Source of the DNA: Alkalihalobacterium elongatum
GTDB lineage: Bacteria > Bacillota > Bacilli > Bacillales > Bacillaceae_F
NCBI RefSeq assembly: GCF_019024285.1
Contig: NZ_WMKZ01000017.1
Span: 1 to 64,000, forward strand
Length of the DNA: 64,000 nucleotides
Reading direction: 5' to 3'
Shown here: piece by piece, positions 61,146 to 64,000 of the stretch
How the letters are laid out: each line of letters opens with the position of its first letter
Position numbering within the stretch: position 1 is the stretch's first letter
Notes under the pieces: model-generated
Databases searched by the model: none
What the model was told of the DNA's origin: nothing
Seen by the model: only the letters and a program-made list of their open reading frames with translations
Translations under genes and position numbers: made by a program

Positions 61146-61243
61146 GTCTTCTCACCTCCTTTATAGAATATAAGAGTTTGCTAGGTTTTAATTAGCTCAA
61201 TTTTCCCCTGCCGCTGTAATGTGGGCTGTTTTGTAATTACCGA

Positions 61244-61495
61244 TTAAAGCAACATTAACTTACTCCCATTTTTTAATTGCAGCTCTTCAACGGTTTTGTT
61301 GATATCGAGCACTTCACCTGTTTGACGGTCACATATTGGCATGTTTTCACTTGCGACAAAATAGCCTTGGGAGAGCTCGGCGACTGTATTAGCGAGCAAG
61401 AAGGACACTTCGTATAACTTGCTTTTTAAAGGAATGAATACATCATAAGTATCATCGGAAGCGGGAATATACACTTCGACAAGCACCTTATCCAT
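61244..61495 (-). CDS. yukD: YukD-like ubiquitin-fold protein
   Basis: An 83-residue protein of the EsaB/YukD family with the ubiquitin-like beta-grasp pattern (KVLVEVYIPASDDTYDVFIP; LQLKNGSKLMLL). It has no C-terminal Gly-Gly and is not a conjugated ubiquitin. EsaB/YukD proteins are type VII cytoplasmic components of unclear role. It overlaps essC by 8 bp. Confidence 0.9.
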   Translation of the reverse strand: MDKVLVEVYIPASDDTYDVFIPLKSKLYEVSFLLANTVAELSQGYFVASENMPICDRQTGEVLDINKTVEELQLKNGSKLMLL

Positions 61496-64000
61496 AAGCT
61501 AATGCCTCCTCTTTTGCCGTAGCGGTTAGCAGTTTAACGACATTCGCTTTACCTTTGTTTACGACGTAACCAAACTCTGGCGGGATTTCACCGTACATAT
61601 CACTTGTAATTTTGCTGATTTTTAGCGTGTATTGATCCGTAATTCCGTTGCCGATCCAAATCGCCTGGTTCAACGCCACCTGCTTTTGGAACCAACTTTC
61701 GAAAGTGATTGTACTAATTTTGTCGACACTATCGGAAATAATTAGGTTCACGTTTAACGAGTCGCCTCTTTCTAAAAACACCTTTAATTTATCTTGAGCA
61801 TCCGCTGATAAATGCATATTGAGATCCGTGAAAGAGTCAATAAAACAAGTGATTTGTTCAAACACAGGAGGAACTTTGCCTTCCTCCGCTGCGTCCTTCG
61901 TATCGTTATTACGCTGAACGAGGGTATTAAACAAGTGAACGATCATTTCTTCTAACGCACTCGTTTCACTTACATATTGATAACGACTAGCATCCCCCGT
62001 TAAGCTTCCATTCGGGTCAAGCACAATCACTTCACTGTCTCCCTTTAATGTCGCGACATCGACTAGCGCATGCATAAAGCTCGAGCAGTCATCCCCATTC
62101 GCCGCCAGCACTAAATTGACGAAGGATGCTCTAAAGTCGTAATACGTAACGGCGAGAGAATTTTTATCGACGCCGATTGGCAATTGATCGGTTTGCTTAT
62201 TGTGAATTTCATTTCGCAAATATTCAATGTTCACTTTTTCAGGTAAAACAGGAATTCTCTTAGCAACAGAGCCATTCCATTGTTCGTTTCGATTACGGCA
62301 ATAGTCCGTCATAAATGAATACATGTCTGGAACATCTTGTGCAATTTGTGCGACTTGGAACTCAAACACACCGTCTTCCGCTTTAAAAATTCCTCTACCT
62401 TTATATTTCGAAGGATATACCCCATCAACATTTCCTAAAATGCCCGAGTAATCCGAGCTGTCGTTTAACTGCAGTACGAATAATTGCTTAAAGTTTTGCA
62501 GCAGTCGATAGCGCACCGCACCCGCATTCGCAGCCGTTAAGATGAAGTAAATTCCATATCTAAGCCCTTCACGAGTCAAAAAGGAGATCGCTTCTTCATA
62601 CTGCTCATACATTTCTGAAAAAGCAGAGTAATTATGAATGACAACGACAATCGATGGTAAACTCTCACTTGCAACTTGGTTGTAAGTTGAGAAATCTCCA
62701 CCGTAATTCGAAAACAGTCGGCGCCTGTTCTCAATTTCACTATTAAGCATTTTAAATAGATTACTAATCTTTTCACTTTCATGCGATAACAGCACGTCAC
62801 CAACATGAGGTGCTTGACGGAACCAGCTTAGTGTTTCAGAGCTAAAGTCGAGCATATAGAAGTTGACTTCATCAGGTGTATGCTCCTCCATCAACGAATA
62901 AATCGTCGTCGCTAAGAACGTCGTTTTCCCGCTGCCAGCCACACCATAAATGACGGTGTTTCCTTCTTCGGTAATCGGCATTCTCATCACCATTTGACGT
63001 TGGTTAGCTGGATCATCGTATTCACCAACGACTGGATTGAGCACAAACGGCTCCTCCGTCTTCGCCTCGTACTTCGCTTTTAACTGATCAATATAAATCA
63101 GCTGCGGGATCGGCTCTAACCAAAGCGGTTTCACTTTAATATTTTCTTGTTTTGCTAGATTTTCTAAATACTTCGTCACTTCATCAATTTGCTTCGGTGG
63201 ATTTTTCACTGCGCCTTGCTGCTTATCGACTTTGGCACTTTTAATGACGCGCCCTAAGTTATCAATAATACGAATGCTGTTATCCTGGTGTTTTTCGACT
63301 TTTTCCGTTGGAATATATGGTGCCCCTGCCCAAGCCGATTGCCCAAGCTCAAACAACTCGTTGTATCCGACCTGTAAGTAGAAACGCCCTGTCGTCTTTA
63401 ACTCCGCCGCATCTGGCCGTTTAATAACTTCCATACTATCGGCTTTTTCTTGTACCTTGAGACTGATCCTAAATTTACTGTTACTCCAAATTTGATCGTC
63501 TACTACACCCGAAGGCTTTTGTGTTGCTAAAATTAAATGCACCCCTAAGCTTCGTCCAATCCTTGCCGCACTGACCAGCTGTTCCATGAATTCAGGCTGC
63601 TGGGTTTTCAGCTCAGCAAACTCATCAGAAATCATAAATAAGTGCTGCAGTGGCTCGGTAACGACCCCTTCACGATACAGCTTTTGGTATTTATAAATAT
63701 CAATATTACTTTCATTAATCTTCTGGCTCGTTTCACTGAAAATCGCTTGACGTCGCTTCAATTCACTTTGAATGGAAATCAATGAACGCTTCACCGCTGC
63801 TCCGTCGAGGTTCGTAATCGTCCCTGCTAAATGCGGCAAGTTCAGAAATGCATTCGCCATTCCACCACCCTTATAGTCAATCAAAATAAATGCGACTTCA
63901 TCTGGGTGGTAATTGACAGCTAGCGATAAAATAAACGTCATAACAAACTCACTTTTACCAGAACCAGTCATACCCGCGATCAATCCGTGTGGGCCATGGT
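61488..64000 (-). CDS. essC: EssC-like type VII secretion ATPase (5' end outside window)
   Basis: Partial: the gene runs off the right edge; the visible 837 codons are the C-terminal part of an FtsK/SpoIIIE-type ATPase. The frame at the edge reads HGPHGLIAGMTGSGKSE, the first Walker A of EssC; Walker B is FMISDEFAEL. A second ATPase has Walker A YGVAGSGKTTFLAT, and a third degenerate one (IVLDPNGSLTG region) follows. EssC is the motor recognising WXG100 substrates. The usual N-terminal FHA pair and membrane helices would lie beyond 64000. Confidence 0.92.
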   Translation of the reverse strand, partial: HGPHGLIAGMTGSGKSEFVMTFILSLAVNYHPDEVAFILIDYKGGGMANAFLNLPHLAGTITNLDGAAVKRSLISIQSELKRRQAIFSETSQKINESNIDIYKYQKLYREGVVTEPLQHLFMISDEFAELKTQQPEFMEQLVSAARIGRSLGVHLILATQKPSGVVDDQIWSNSKFRISLKVQEKADSMEVIKRPDAAELKTTGRFYLQVGYNELFELGQSAWAGAPYIPTEKVEKHQDNSIRIIDNLGRVIKSAKVDKQQGAVKNPPKQIDEVTKYLENLAKQENIKVKPLWLEPIPQLIYIDQLKAKYEAKTEEPFVLNPVVGEYDDPANQRQMVMRMPITEEGNTVIYGVAGSGKTTFLATTIYSLMEEHTPDEVNFYMLDFSSETLSWFRQAPHVGDVLLSHESEKISNLFKMLNSEIENRRRLFSNYGGDFSTYNQVASESLPSIVVVIHNYSAFSEMYEQYEEAISFLTREGLRYGIYFILTAANAGAVRYRLLQNFKQLFVLQLNDSSDYSGILGNVDGVYPSKYKGRGIFKAEDGVFEFQVAQIAQDVPDMYSFMTDYCRNRNEQWNGSVAKRIPVLPEKVNIEYLRNEIHNKQTDQLPIGVDKNSLAVTYYDFRASFVNLVLAANGDDCSSFMHALVDVATLKGDSEVIVLDPNGSLTGDASRYQYVSETSALEEMIVHLFNTLVQRNNDTKDAAEEGKVPPVFEQITCFIDSFTDLNMHLSADAQDKLKVFLERGDSLNVNLIISDSVDKISTITFESWFQKQVALNQAIWIGNGITDQYTLKISKITSDMYGEIPPEFGYVVNKGKANVVKLLTATAKEEALAYG

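Overview
The window is chromosomal DNA of a Gram-positive, endospore-forming, flagellated member of the Bacillaceae. It is AT-rich, has strong AGGAGG-type ribosome binding sites, and its gene order closely follows the Bacillus subtilis block ftsEX-ctpB / cccB-yvjA / prfB-secA-hpf / fliT-fliS-fliD / hag / csrA-fliW-yviE-flgL-flgK-flgN-flgM-yvyF / comFC-comFA / degV-degU-degS / yvyE. The HD-GYP protein, NERD protein, lineage-specific intergenic repeats and a type VII locus unlike B. subtilis yuk show that it is not B. subtilis. A Bacillus sensu lato species, possibly an alkaliphile, is my best guess; the species cannot be fixed from the sequence.

Layout. 0.2-4.9 kb (minus): ftsE-ftsX, an EnvC-like M23 factor and CtpB, a cell-wall and sporulation operon. 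5.3-8 kb: a NERD-domain protein, cytochrome c551 and a YitT-family membrane protein. 8.2-8.3 kb: a cluster of DnaA-box-like sites. 8.3-11.4 kb: an ECF sigma factor / anti-sigma / large surface protein operon. 11.6-18.6 kb: a lipoprotein, an HD-GYP protein, prfB with its programmed +1 frameshift, secA and long-form hpf with a SigB-type promoter. 18.9-20.2 kb: a cold-shock gene and a 1-kb intergenic region with a strongly structured candidate RNA. 20.2-22 kb: a lipoprotein and a DUF2225 protein. 22.2-34.5 kb: late flagellar genes with four SigD promoters, interrupted between fliD and hag by a putative HExxH protein and a decayed RadC/JAB gene. 34.6-41.4 kb: competence genes comFC/comFA, a 0.85-kb tandem array, a 42-residue membrane miniprotein, then degV and degSU. 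41.6-49.4 kb (mostly plus): yvyE, a six-SH3 amidase, several very small genes, a second tandem array and a VanZ-like protein.

49.5-64 kb (minus, running off the right edge) is the most interesting part: a type VII secretion (ESX/WXG100) operon in the order essC, yukD-like, two WXG100 genes, FHA protein, PP2C phosphatase, Ser/Thr kinase with TPRs, a threonine-motif membrane protein and a 1974-residue tandem Ig-like surface protein. The kinase activation loop, the FHA linker and eight copies in the membrane protein share a T-T-x-L motif. I read this as a phosphothreonine relay (kinase writes, FHA reads, PP2C erases) attached to a type VII machine and a giant surface fibre.

A family of GGTGCCAGGCACC palindromes (seven full, three half copies) is scattered between genes. 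Two tandem arrays of about 52-bp units share one skeleton although they lie 11 kb apart. Five coding sequences of 37-68 codons with convincing ribosome binding sites are described.
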